A DNA stretch of 28,211 bases from a virus. The position numbers and the translations under genes were made by a program. Location of the stretch: positions 1 through 28,211 of the IMG/VR virus record IMGVR_UViG_3300017957_000051; one strand, 5' to 3'. This document shows positions 1 through 10,049 of the stretch, one piece after another. How positions within the stretch are numbered: the stretch's first letter is position 1; each line of letters starts with the position of its first letter. The notes beneath the pieces are model-generated. The model was not told the origin of the DNA, ran no database searches, and was given only the letters and a program-made list of their open reading frames with translations.

Positions 1-3000
1 ATCGCCAACTTCTAAATCTCTAATTTGCTGTTCGCATCTTAACAATGTTGCTACTTCATCGTTGTATTCAGTTTCTACTGCTTCGTATACATTTAAATCA
101 GTATTTGTATATTTGTATGTTTTCCACTCATTTAGATAATTTGTAATCCAAATGTTTTCATTTATTCTTAGGTCAAACACACTTAATTCAAAAATGCTTG
201 ACCAAGCATCGATAACATAAGACACTTGATCATTTCTTACATATCCGCTGTTGTAGGTATATGTATCATTTTCATTTTTAATTGGAAGAACTGTATGATC
301 ATAGTTTACATTTGATTTATAGACTTCACTTTGTGTAATTTCGTAAACCAAATCAGTTCTTGAAATGTTTTTGTTTTGTACAAGTTCAACAATCTGTGGC
401 TCAAGTCTATATTGTTTTTCATCAAGTCTATATTCTGTTTCAATAATATTATCAATAGCACCGTATTGACCTAGTCTTAATGCCCACTCTTCATAGAATT
501 CAACACTGTCTTTATCTGCTGCGCCAAGTGCATCAAACAGTTTTGTTAAACTGTTTTGAGAACCTTTTTCTTGAATCATACCTTGATAGAATTTGTATTG
601 GCTTACACTATCAGTTATAATATTTGCAAGATATTGTCTTGGCTGATAACCAATCAAGTGTTGTGCTAGTCGTTGCTGTTCACTATCAAAATTATCAGTA
701 TCTAAATCGTAAAAATCTGCAAACTGGTTTGTTTTATAATCCCAGTTTGGATACAGTTGACTTACAGGTTTTTCTGGCAATCTTCTCCAGTTGTCATCAT
801 TGAATAACTCTTTGCTGCTGTGATTTTTAAATGCACTGTAATAGTATTCTTTGTATTTTACAACATCACCAACTATGTAATCAGTATACGGTGTCCATTG
901 TGTAATTTTTGCTTCGTCATAGATAAAGCCTGGTATGCTTAAATTACCTGTCCAACCTTCGGTTCTATACCCAACAACTTTGATTCTGTCTTGTCTAACA
1001 CCACTTGTTTTGTCATAAATTACATCATTAAACACTGTTGTATTATCTAAAATTACAACGTGTTCAACTTGTACTAGCGGTAGTTTAATTAGATATACTC
1101 CACCGTCATATCCAATTGCAGAAATGCTAAAGTCAATATCTTTGTCTCTGTAAATATTTGTATAATTAGGATCTAATGCATCACCAGAACCACTTAAAAT
1201 ATTATAATCATAAAACGGGTCAAACAAGTTGTCAACTGTAAAATAAGGTCTAGAGAACGTACAATTATTAGCAACAGGAGATACTGCAAGGACAGTACCT
1301 TCTTTCCAGTTTTGTGTTACCCAGAACAAAAACTCTTTTGCTATCAATTTCATGTCTTCAACTTGTCCAGTGTCACTGTTTACATTTCTAAATACAAATC
1401 CTTGATTGGTCAAGTATGATTCGTATCCAAGCAAAAAGTCAACAACGTCTTGTACAGTTTTGTAAATTGTGCCGTAAGGTACTGTTACTTCCTGTTCTGT
1501 GTCAAAGTTTTTTCTAAGCAGTGCAGACTGACCACCTTTAATTGGCAAGTCTGCAAGTGCAGCAAATTTGCTCGAATCAAAAGAAGTTCCGCTCTCGTGA
1601 GTTGTAGTTGCTCTGTAATATTTTCCGTTGTAAAAAACAATACTGCCAATAGCATATGTTTTATTTTCATTCCATTCTACATATTCTTCGCTAATACCGC
1701 CAACTGTGATGCTTGTATCACTTTGAGTAATTTTAGATTGATATATTGTAAAGTATGGACTTTCTTTGTCATAACCTTTAACAATATAACCTGTTTCAAT
1801 TTTTTCAATAATAATACCGCTTAAACTTGGAGTATCTTGCACTGAACTCTTGTTTAAAATAATTTTATAGTTTTCGTCAGGAACAAACACACTAGATTTA
1901 TTCAATGGACTACGACTATCTAACACTAATTTTAATTTAGATTTGTCTCCAAAGCCACCCAATCTAAAATGTAATTTGTTGTTTAAATTTTGTAATTGAG
2001 TCTTGTATGTTTCATAACTTGCTTTTTTGTTAAACTTAACATAGTTTGCAATAAAGTTAACCAAGCCGCTTGTTAAAACAGTTTCAGTATCATCAGAACT
2101 TAAACTTGGAAAAACAATATCTGAAAGTTTAAGTCTTTTATTTGTTGGTGAATAAACTAGATTTCCGGCTAAGTCTTTTTTCATTCTGCTAAGGTCAAAA
2201 CATGCACCAATAACTTTAGATGGCGCACGAGTTACAAATGATTTTAAAACTGTGAATCTATATTCACTGCTTTTTCTCCATGCAGTTTCAACTGGGCTAA
2301 AATCTCCAAAAACAAAACTTGATCTTGTTGCTGGTAAACTGAAGTTAGTTGCTAATCCTGCTGCTAGAGGATCTAACAAAGAACCGCTTTCGTCTACAGG
2401 AATTTTGTTTGTCAACCAAGGTCTTGCAAATCGTTTATCAATTCTTAGTGCTTTACCAGGTTCTCTAACTGCTCCTTCTCTAATGTCAGTCCACATAACT
2501 GTGTTGTTAGATGTGTAAGGTGCAGCACCATATTCATCATCCCACCAAGATGGTTTGTTTGTAAATTCAAGCATTTCCCAAGGATGTGTATGAGGACGAT
2601 CTGTACCGTAATAGTAAAGATATATTCCTCTCCAATATCCATTTAAAGGATCACCTTCAAAATCAGTTGTTGCACTATAATTGTATGTAAACGGATTGTC
2701 GCTATCCCAAAAAGTATGAGAACTGTAATCCGGATTGCCTGCTCTTTCTAACCACTTGCTAAAATCAGTTAAGAAAGCATTTGTCGGATATGCTTTTCTT
2801 AATTCTTTATTTGTTTGGTTAGGTTTAAAATCATGATAATCAAATTTTTCCGGATCATATAGATTTTTTGTGTTGTTATAAATTCTAAGTTCTAATTCCA
2901 ACAATAAATCATCTCGATAGTCATTGTATGCTTTTGTTTGACTACCGTCGTGTCCTCTAATCATTTTTATTACACCAGAATTGTATGTGTCATCAAGGTA

Positions 3001-6000
3001 TATTTCTGGAATATAAAGAGGCATAATACCAAGTTTACTTGGTGTAGGAGGCACATAACTACCATTGGTATTTTCATACTCAACAACTTCTATTTCGTCG
3101 CCAATTTGTAAATCAAGTTTTACATTAACAAACTGATCTTCAAAAACATAATCAACATTGTGTGTTAGTTGATTACCGTTTCTATAAACCAATACAGACT
3201 TGTTTGAAATTGTGTCTAAACTGTATGAATTTTTTAAAGCAAAATACGCAGATCCTGTGTATTCTATTTCATGCAATGTAGTTGTACTTGCATTAAATGG
3301 AATCATATCACTGCTAAAGAATGGGAAACTAACTGTTTTATTCTTGGTAATTTCTTGCATAATTAAATCAACATGTTTACGTGTTTCTCCATCGTAACCA
3401 AGTGACTCGGCAGTGTAAATAAACTTATTTTTAAATTTAACATATTCGTCTGCTGCAAAATCAATTGCTTTAAACAAGTTTGCAGTTTTATCTACCATGT
3501 GATATGCTGCTAGATTGAATAAGCCTTCGTGTTGTAAAAACTTTGTACCATAGGCATTTACCATGCCTAAATCTCTTAAATTACTAGATCCAGGAAATGA
3601 TCCTTCAAATGTTCTTACATTGTCAACAATAGTGTCAACGTGTTGCGAAATCTCGCCTAATGTAAATGTATCAGGATCTGCATTTAGAGGATTGCTTTCA
3701 AAGTTTTTAGGAATTTCATAAAAGCCATTTGCATTTTTGTTTGCATTACTAAAACATTTTAAAATAACAATATCAGATGTATTTAAATTATTATTAAACA
3801 CAACTTGTTTTAAACCAAAAGAATCTACCAAAGTATAATCAGTGGTTATAAATTTCTTTACACCATTTACATAAACTTTAATATCTAAATCTTCAAGATC
3901 AGCACTATTGTCAAAAACATCAACATCAAAATTATTTGTTTGATTTTGATATTCTCTAATTACATATTGCTGTGTTTCTCTATATGTTTTAGTCCAACTA
4001 TTGATGTTTTTATAATTTCTATTTGCATCGTATTTTCTTAATAATGCAATATCAGTTTGTTTACTTGTATCTTCTAGTGTTATAGATTGATAAACAAAAC
4101 TTCCTTGGTTGTAATCAAAATTAAAAACAATATCGCCTACGTTTGCAATATTTTGGTATTTTAATGCAAAACCTAATTCTGTATCAACTGTTCCTGTACC
4201 TTCTGCATATGAAAATACTTTGTTACCAGCAAAGTTACTGTTTGGATATTCAACCTCATCAGTTAACGAAATGTTGTTTTCATCAAACATGTCAAATAGC
4301 GGAGGTTGATTAACTTTTGTTTTTTGTTGAGATTTGTACCATGCATTACCATCGTAATGATACATGTCACCTTTATTTTTTTCGCCTTCTAAAACTAAAA
4401 CACAGTCACCATCAACAGGATTAGTATCATCTGTTTCTATAAGTGCAATTTGTCTAGTTTTTTCAGTATCGCCTACGCCGTGATCGTGAAAATGTACTCT
4501 GTAAATTTTTCCCTGAACCATTGGATCAGTGTCAGCAGTAAACAGAACTCGCATACCTTCTGTTAATTCAACGTTGTCTATTAAGTAGCCGCCTTTGCCT
4601 TCAATAGTACTGAAAACATCTTTAGTCCAAGTATCAACTACGTTTACATTTGTTTTTGCATAGGTACCGTTGTTGTACAGTTTTATGCCGGCTTCAAATT
4701 CGATAATAGGACGTTTTGCTCTAAAATCTTGATCAAAGGTTGGTTCTAAACCTACTGCTTTTGCACTGGCAGCAATTACATCTTTGTGGAACCAACGGTT
4801 ATATCTACTCCAAGGGTTTCTATCTACACTTGCTCTATTAATTGTTATGTAATCTTTTGTTGCAGGAAAACTTGCAGCATCTTCCCAAGGAAATCTATCA
4901 AATCCTGTTTCACCAAAAGGAACAGGTTCAACGCTTGTAAATACCGCAGGAACTTCTAAATCGTTTTCGTTGATTAATCGAATTGCATTTCCTACGCCTT
5001 CTACATAGTAATAGCCTTCATTGTATTTTGCAGGTGTTGCATCTCCTTTGAAGTATACTTTCATACCATTGGAAAGTTTTGTTCCATTACCTGTGGTATA
5101 AGTTTTCTTGCCAATAATTTCAGCATCAACATCAATTTCACTGTTTTCATCAATAAAGTAAGCATTAATTAAGCCACTTACATTAATGTCTCTACTGCTG
5201 ATATAGTAAAAACTATCAGGAGCGTCAACTGGAACAGTAAATTCAATTACACCATTTTCAATATATTCATCAGTTGTTGGTATAAGGTCGCCAGCATCAT
5301 TATACACAAAGCGACTTACACCGTCATTGTAAACTACACTGTTGTTTTCTTGGTCAACACCTAACAATGGATCGTTATCATCAAAATCTCTTGTTAACGA
5401 GAAAGATATTGGATATCCAGGTGTATTGATTTCAAATCTGTATGTTTGTTCTTTAAATAATTTTAAAGTTGGATTTCTAGTTAATCCGTCAGGGCTAAAC
5501 AGATATGCTGTATTGTTGTCATCGGTTACAGTTTCAACTGTATAGGTACTAATTACTTCTTTGCTTTGTCCAACAATACCAATAGGCGCAGGTCCCATCG
5601 GTAGCCAATAATACTCACGATAGTTAGAAAATTTATCCCAATCAATATGAGGTGTCCAACTGTAACTTTGTTGTCTGTTTAATAAACTGTGATTACCTAA
5701 AGGACTTTTTAAAAACGATTGGATTTGTCCTATAAAGTCACTGTAATTTGCAAAAAAGTCAACATTGCCTAATTCGTTTTCATATAAAACGCTTGGTTCA
5801 AATTGATAATCTTCTCTATCCTTGGTAAAATCGTTTAGATAGGCATCGCCAGATCTATTTGCTTTAGCGTATTTTCTACCAACAAACGCATTAATTTTTT
5901 CTACTGCACCTTCGTTGATAAATTGATCAACTGTGCTTTGTAAAAACTTTTTGTTTGTATCAGTTCTAAAGTATTTTGGTAGAAAGTTTTCTGATTTGCG

Positions 6001-6057
6001 TTCTGGTTGTTTACCAGCCGGTAATTCAAAATCACGCTGATCTTTATCGTACGCCAT
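1..6057 (-). CDS. Giant virion/baseplate structural protein, partial (gp7 position)
   Basis: This reading frame is open from an ATG at 6057 to the left edge, so at least 2019 residues are visible and the C-terminus is missing. The start overlaps the gp6 stop by one base (TAATG) and has a GAAGGG ribosome site upstream. The N-terminus reads MAYDKDQRDFELPAGKQPER and is followed by SENFLPKYFRTDTNKKFLQS and a Trp/Tyr-rich stretch containing WDKFSNYREYYWLPMGP. Further on come NPWSRYNRWFHKD and, mid-protein, YWRGIYLYYYGTDRPHTHPW. From memory, such blocks occur in very large structural proteins of marine T4-like phages. Two short modules near residues 1455-1505 and 1717-1765 have the W..Y..G..V.Y...YY.A pattern of CBM5/12-type carbohydrate-binding domains. 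Its place directly after gp6 is that of T4 gene 7 (baseplate wedge), but it is about twice as long as T4 gp7. I am sure it is a virion protein and unsure of the gp7 equivalence. Confidence 0.8.
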   Translation of the reverse strand, partial: MAYDKDQRDFELPAGKQPERKSENFLPKYFRTDTNKKFLQSTVDQFINEGAVEKINAFVGRKYAKANRSGDAYLNDFTKDREDYQFEPSVLYENELGNVDFFANYSDFIGQIQSFLKSPLGNHSLLNRQQSYSWTPHIDWDKFSNYREYYWLPMGPAPIGIVGQSKEVISTYTVETVTDDNNTAYLFSPDGLTRNPTLKLFKEQTYRFEINTPGYPISFSLTRDFDDNDPLLGVDQENNSVVYNDGVSRFVYNDAGDLIPTTDEYIENGVIEFTVPVDAPDSFYYISSRDINVSGLINAYFIDENSEIDVDAEIIGKKTYTTGNGTKLSNGMKVYFKGDATPAKYNEGYYYVEGVGNAIRLINENDLEVPAVFTSVEPVPFGETGFDRFPWEDAASFPATKDYITINRASVDRNPWSRYNRWFHKDVIAASAKAVGLEPTFDQDFRAKRPIIEFEAGIKLYNNGTYAKTNVNVVDTWTKDVFSTIEGKGGYLIDNVELTEGMRVLFTADTDPMVQGKIYRVHFHDHGVGDTEKTRQIALIETDDTNPVDGDCVLVLEGEKNKGDMYHYDGNAWYKSQQKTKVNQPPLFDMFDENNISLTDEVEYPNSNFAGNKVFSYAEGTGTVDTELGFALKYQNIANVGDIVFNFDYNQGSFVYQSITLEDTSKQTDIALLRKYDANRNYKNINSWTKTYRETQQYVIREYQNQTNNFDVDVFDNSADLEDLDIKVYVNGVKKFITTDYTLVDSFGLKQVVFNNNLNTSDIVILKCFSNANKNANGFYEIPKNFESNPLNADPDTFTLGEISQHVDTIVDNVRTFEGSFPGSSNLRDLGMVNAYGTKFLQHEGLFNLAAYHMVDKTANLFKAIDFAADEYVKFKNKFIYTAESLGYDGETRKHVDLIMQEITKNKTVSFPFFSSDMIPFNASTTTLHEIEYTGSAYFALKNSYSLDTISNKSVLVYRNGNQLTHNVDYVFEDQFVNVKLDLQIGDEIEVVEYENTNGSYVPPTPSKLGIMPLYIPEIYLDDTYNSGVIKMIRGHDGSQTKAYNDYRDDLLLELELRIYNNTKNLYDPEKFDYHDFKPNQTNKELRKAYPTNAFLTDFSKWLERAGNPDYSSHTFWDSDNPFTYNYSATTDFEGDPLNGYWRGIYLYYYGTDRPHTHPWEMLEFTNKPSWWDDEYGAAPYTSNNTVMWTDIREGAVREPGKALRIDKRFARPWLTNKIPVDESGSLLDPLAAGLATNFSLPATRSSFVFGDFSPVETAWRKSSEYRFTVLKSFVTRAPSKVIGACFDLSRMKKDLAGNLVYSPTNKRLKLSDIVFPSLSSDDTETVLTSGLVNFIANYVKFNKKASYETYKTQLQNLNNKLHFRLGGFGDKSKLKLVLDSRSPLNKSSVFVPDENYKIILNKSSVQDTPSLSGIIIEKIETGYIVKGYDKESPYFTIYQSKITQSDTSITVGGISEEYVEWNENKTYAIGSIVFYNGKYYRATTTHESGTSFDSSKFAALADLPIKGGQSALLRKNFDTEQEVTVPYGTIYKTVQDVVDFLLGYESYLTNQGFVFRNVNSDTGQVEDMKLIAKEFLFWVTQNWKEGTVLAVSPVANNCTFSRPYFTVDNLFDPFYDYNILSGSGDALDPNYTNIYRDKDIDFSISAIGYDGGVYLIKLPLVQVEHVVILDNTTVFNDVIYDKTSGVRQDRIKVVGYRTEGWTGNLSIPGFIYDEAKITQWTPYTDYIVGDVVKYKEYYYSAFKNHSSKELFNDDNWRRLPEKPVSQLYPNWDYKTNQFADFYDLDTDNFDSEQQRLAQHLIGYQPRQYLANIITDSVSQYKFYQGMIQEKGSQNSLTKLFDALGAADKDSVEFYEEWALRLGQYGAIDNIIETEYRLDEKQYRLEPQIVELVQNKNISRTDLVYEITQSEVYKSNVNYDHTVLPIKNENDTYTYNSGYVRNDQVSYVIDAWSSIFELSVFDLRINENIWITNYLNEWKTYKYTNTDLNVYEAVETEYNDEVATLLRCEQQIRDLEVGD

Positions 6058-9000
6058 TAATTATACCCTTCACTCTGAGATGTACCTGTTGAAATTGTGT
6101 ATGTCGAACTTTCAATAACTTCGCCTGTGCTGCTAACAGAAGTTACAATGTTACCTTCTGCTTTTAGTCTGTCTGCTGTAATTGCACTAATTACTTCAAC
6201 ATCTGCAACTGTTGCTCCACTAATTAAAATTTCGTCGTTTTCTGATTTTAGTTCAAACAAACTACCAAAACTGCTTAGTGCGTTATCTGGTACTACCACA
6301 ATACTCACCAAGTCAGGTGCTACTTTTGTCATAATAAAGGCACTTAGTTCACTCCAATAAAATGTTTCACCAAAGTCCCAATTTTCTAAACTAAAATATT
6401 CGTTTATAGCATCAATAACACTTGCTTTTAATTCGTTGTCATTGATTACTCTGTTTTTGTTTTTAACTATTTTAAATGTTGCTTGCAAGTCTGTTTCTGC
6501 CTTGTCGCCAAATAATACTTTGTATTTTACAGGATGATAAATTAATTCATCGCTAATGCTTTTAATAGCATTAATCTTTTTACCATATGTTCTATACAAT
6601 TGATCACTGCTTGGAGGCAACGGTTTGGTTGTTGTAATACCTGCTAGATATTGTCTAAAACTAATATCATATTGTTTAGTTAACAAATAGGTATCGATTA
6701 TATTGCTGCTGCTTGGATCAATTCTTGCATTTTCGTCGCTTGCATGTACATATTGGAATTTAATATCATTGCGTCCAACATATGCTCTATAGTCATAAAT
6801 TTTTGTTCTAGTTCTATTAGCAGTATCAACTTGGTAAAAACTATCTGTATCAATAACATAATAGATAGGATTTCCTGGTGTAATAACGCTAGTTGATCTT
6901 TCTGCTTGCACAACTAGAATATTTTCACTATCTTGATTTACCCATTTCCAATATTCAGTGTCGTACTCTGTGAATTTTTTAATGAAAACATATTTTTCAG
7001 TTGGATTCACTGCTGGCACAACAATATTATCAAATAAATCTGGATCGTCTACTACACCGTCGTCGTCAACATCATTAAAAACTACTTCTACTTTTTTGCT
7101 GTTAACATAGCCAATATCATCTCTGTACTCTTTGCTTATTGCCCAATCTAAATCAGTCAGCATTGGAGATGTGCCATTTGAACTTGAAAAATCATTGTTG
7201 ATATTTAACACACTGATTTTGTCTCTAATAATTTTACCAGTTTTACTGTCATATATTTTTTTATTACTATCAAAATAAAATCTTATTTGATTATCACTTT
7301 CAAATATATAACGAGTTGTACGTGACGTAATGGTGTAATCAACACCGTTTGTTTCAAATAGCAATAACCAACTTCTATCAAGTTGTTGACCGCTAGTATC
7401 ACCAGTTAAACCAATGTTAAAACTATCTTTCAAGTTGACGTTATCTTGTGTAATTACCAACCATTCACGTAGTTCTCTGTCATATCTTAAACCAAATGTT
7501 CTAAATGCAAAAATCTGCTCAATCATCTCTGATTTAACTGAAGTTAAAATATCTCTTTTAAACTTGATTTTTACATCTGACAATAATGCTCCAGTAGGAA
7601 CTACATCATTAAACACAATAGGGCCTAATCCTGTTGTATCACTAACTTCTTGACCTTCGTTAAAAATGCTTACAACCTTAGTCCAAATATAAGATTTGTC
7701 ACCCAAGTTAGTTGGAGTACGGTTTTGCAAAGTATTGTTTTTGTCAAAGCATTTTCCAGTAGGTGCAACAAATTTTACCAAAGCACCTGTTTCAAAAAAT
7801 CTAAGAGGACCTTCGGTTGAAGTACCGACTGCATATCCAGTAATACCACTTGTTGCAACATCGTCATAATCTAAAAGAATACCTGTACTTCTATTTGTTT
7901 CACTGGTTGCTTGTTGCCAAGCAATATTTAAATCACTGTAATTTTGATCCAAGAAGTTGTCATAATAAAAGTTTCTAACATTATTATCATCTAAAATGTC
8001 TGTAACTGTAGTTTCAATTACTGCTTCAATGTCGGTTCTTGTGACAAAACTAAAACTGTATTTTTCGTCTTTTTCTTCTTTGTACAAAATACCGTCAGTG
8101 CCAAATAAATTAGTAGTGCTGTATTTTCCAGTACTATCACGTAGATCGTAATATCTGTTAATACCGCTACTTGTTCTGTTCACTGCTTTTGCTTTGATAA
8201 TATCTTGGCTAATACCCAATGGTCCAACGTTATAATCTTCTCCAGTGATTAATCTGTTTTGAGTATAATATGTACTAGGTGCATTGGTTTTAATGCTGTC
8301 AGTACTTTCACTACTTGCAGCATTATTAACACTGCTCTTTAGTGCAAACTGCATTGTTAAAGTTTCTGTTCTACCAATTGAACTTGTATAAAGAAGTGTT
8401 AATTTAATATTTTGTAATGCATCTGGTGTAATTGTATAATCTTGGTTTGTGCTTGTTCTATAATATGTTCTAAATGCACCGCTAGGTAATTCTCCAAAAA
8501 TACCGTCACTGAAAATCAAACTTATACGATCGTCTGTTCTAGTAAGAACACTAAAGATGTTTCTAATGTTTTTACTAATACTGTTATAGATAATGTTGTT
8601 ACCTTCAACAGCGTCAACTTTAGTCCATGCATCACCTTGGGTGCTGTCTGAATTCATGCTAAACAACCAAACATCTTCGTTGTTGATGTTTTGGGCATCT
8701 AAATCGATACGCTGATTAGGCACAGGCAGGTTAATAGTAAACTCGCCTTTTTGCAAACTACCTTGTCTAAAATGCATAAAGAAACCGGTGTTGCTGCTGC
8801 TTGCGCCTTGGCCGTTGTCTCTGTACAAAATACCAACTTGGTTACCTGGAATAGGCGGTTCTTCACGAACTTCGCCATCATATATGTCAGTGCTAACCAT
8901 TTCAAAATCAAGGCTTTTACCGTTTACTGTTTTCTTAAATGCAAAAACAGGAAACACACTAGCCAAGTTATTGAATTTGTATTTCTCGGTAGGAATACCT

Positions 9001-9539
9001 TCTACTAGTTCGCTTTTACGAGGTGTACCAAACTTGTTTGCTTGAGTAAATGCTGCATTGATTACATTGATAAATTGTTCATACCAATTTGAATTTACAC
9101 TGTCATTCCACTTGATAACTTTTGCTGCAAGATTCATACCATTGCTGTCTCTTACATTTTCAGTTGTTTGAACACTTGTAAGTTTTAGCAATCCATTTGC
9201 AGGTTGGTTTCGTGTTGGATTATAACTAATTAAACGTGCTAAACGCAATACGCTTTCTCTGCGTTCTGCTAACTCAAGGAAGTTTTCACGGGCATTGAGG
9301 TCTGTGCGAAAACTGATGTTTTGCCCTAGAAACGCAACCAAGTCGATTAACGCAAGGTATTCGCTTGATTCAATGTAATCATTAAAATCTTCTGGATAAT
9401 TTTGTCGTATGTAATTGATCATTGTACGACGAAGATTGTCAAAGTCATAACTTTTGAAATCAGCGTACTTGAAACTTTGATATATTGTTTGCCAATCTTC
9501 GGCTAATAATAATCTATTTTGTCTATCTGTTGCAGACAT
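6057..9539 (-). CDS. 6: Baseplate wedge protein gp6
   Basis: This is the T4 gp6 family (baseplate J-like), which forms the inner ring of the baseplate wedge and drives opening of the baseplate. The N-terminal signature is clear: a W..IYQSFKYADFKSYDFDNLR block, then YPEDFNDYIESSEYLALIDL, then a LNARENFLELAERRESVLRL segment. The protein is about 1160 residues against about 660 in T4, so it has large insertions. One near residue 828 is an acidic loop, DVDDDGVVDDPD, resembling a calcium-binding loop. I place the start at the ATG at 9539, because GAGGA lies 7 bases upstream of it. A GTG at 9545 is in frame but sits inside the ribosome site. A late promoter and an inverted repeat lie just upstream. 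The stop overlaps the next gene by one base. Confidence 0.93.
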   Translation of the reverse strand: MSATDRQNRLLLAEDWQTIYQSFKYADFKSYDFDNLRRTMINYIRQNYPEDFNDYIESSEYLALIDLVAFLGQNISFRTDLNARENFLELAERRESVLRLARLISYNPTRNQPANGLLKLTSVQTTENVRDSNGMNLAAKVIKWNDSVNSNWYEQFINVINAAFTQANKFGTPRKSELVEGIPTEKYKFNNLASVFPVFAFKKTVNGKSLDFEMVSTDIYDGEVREEPPIPGNQVGILYRDNGQGASSSNTGFFMHFRQGSLQKGEFTINLPVPNQRIDLDAQNINNEDVWLFSMNSDSTQGDAWTKVDAVEGNNIIYNSISKNIRNIFSVLTRTDDRISLIFSDGIFGELPSGAFRTYYRTSTNQDYTITPDALQNIKLTLLYTSSIGRTETLTMQFALKSSVNNAASSESTDSIKTNAPSTYYTQNRLITGEDYNVGPLGISQDIIKAKAVNRTSSGINRYYDLRDSTGKYSTTNLFGTDGILYKEEKDEKYSFSFVTRTDIEAVIETTVTDILDDNNVRNFYYDNFLDQNYSDLNIAWQQATSETNRSTGILLDYDDVATSGITGYAVGTSTEGPLRFFETGALVKFVAPTGKCFDKNNTLQNRTPTNLGDKSYIWTKVVSIFNEGQEVSDTTGLGPIVFNDVVPTGALLSDVKIKFKRDILTSVKSEMIEQIFAFRTFGLRYDRELREWLVITQDNVNLKDSFNIGLTGDTSGQQLDRSWLLLFETNGVDYTITSRTTRYIFESDNQIRFYFDSNKKIYDSKTGKIIRDKISVLNINNDFSSSNGTSPMLTDLDWAISKEYRDDIGYVNSKKVEVVFNDVDDDGVVDDPDLFDNIVVPAVNPTEKYVFIKKFTEYDTEYWKWVNQDSENILVVQAERSTSVITPGNPIYYVIDTDSFYQVDTANRTRTKIYDYRAYVGRNDIKFQYVHASDENARIDPSSSNIIDTYLLTKQYDISFRQYLAGITTTKPLPPSSDQLYRTYGKKINAIKSISDELIYHPVKYKVLFGDKAETDLQATFKIVKNKNRVINDNELKASVIDAINEYFSLENWDFGETFYWSELSAFIMTKVAPDLVSIVVVPDNALSSFGSLFELKSENDEILISGATVADVEVISAITADRLKAEGNIVTSVSSTGEVIESSTYTISTGTSQSEGYN

Positions 9540-9540
9540 T

Positions 9541-9586
9541 CGCACTTCCTCTACTAATACAATATTTATGAAATTTAAAAAGTGCG
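9541..9586 (-). repeat. Inverted repeat around the gp6 late promoter and ribosome site
   Basis: CGCACTT at 9541-9547 is the exact complement of AAGTGCG at 9580-9586, separated by 32 bases. In the minus-strand RNA the downstream arm overlaps the end of the gp6 ribosome site and the spacer before its ATG. The late promoter at 9563-9570 is in the loop, so only transcripts reading through from gp25 contain both arms. A role in translation control is inferred. Confidence 0.5.
9563..9570 (-). promoter_or_regulatory. T4-type late promoter for gp6 (CATAAATA)
   Basis: On the minus strand this reads CATAAATA, 7 of 8 matches to the T4 late consensus TATAAATA recognised by RNA polymerase with gp55. It lies 24 bases upstream of the gp6 ATG, in the only sizeable gap in this part of the baseplate block, which fits a short late leader of roughly 18 bases. 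Confidence 0.6.
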
Positions 9587-9590
9587 CAGT

Positions 9591-10034
9591 TTAAATTAAG
9601 CCGTTGTCCTTGTCAAATGTAAAGCGCAATTGTTCAGTAATATTGTACTCCAAATATGTTAATTCAGCATATATTTGAATACCATTTTCATAACTGTCTA
9701 CAACAATATCATTTGCCTGTACTCTAGGATCATGATTGATAATTGTGTTGACATTTTTTACAATTGCTTCTTTTAATGCATCAGTTAACGGCTCAAAAAG
9801 CACATCCCATACAATAGTTCCAAATGTAGGATTTTCTAGTTTTTCGCCAAGCCTAATATGAAAGTGATTAACAATATCTTGTTTGATTAAATCAATGTCA
9901 CGTATTTTCCATGTTTTAGTAGTAGGATTAACGGTACTAATACCTTTATAACTTTTATCCACAATAGGATTATTAGCCGACCTTGGTGAAGTCAGTTTTA
10001 AGTTTTTATAAAGATTTTTTTCTAATGTGCTCAT
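9591..10034 (-). CDS. 25: Baseplate wedge protein gp25 (GPW/gp25 family)
   Basis: This 147-residue protein matches the gp25/GPW family of lysozyme-like-named baseplate wedge subunits, which bind the sheath-proximal part of the wedge and start sheath assembly. The diagnostic stretch is in the middle: HFHIRLGEKLENPTFGT, then WDVLFEPLTDALKEAI, then HDPRVQANDI, corresponding to the family pattern of R-GER-x-P-x-FGT, LFEP and an acidic or HDPRV segment. Length is normal for the family (T4 gp25 is about 132). It starts 15 bases after the stop of the 693-aa gene, with AAGG upstream of ATG, and precedes gp6, as expected for wedge partners made together. There is no sign of truncation. Confidence 0.92.
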   Translation of the reverse strand: MSTLEKNLYKNLKLTSPRSANNPIVDKSYKGISTVNPTTKTWKIRDIDLIKQDIVNHFHIRLGEKLENPTFGTIVWDVLFEPLTDALKEAIVKNVNTIINHDPRVQANDIVVDSYENGIQIYAELTYLEYNITEQLRFTFDKDNGLI

Positions 10035-10049
10035 ATAATATTTACCTTG

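Noticed and set aside
10036-10043. GGTAAATA on the minus strand before gp25 as a late promoter
   Set aside because: It has only 6 of 8 matches and lies 2 bases from the gp25 start, leaving no room for a leader.
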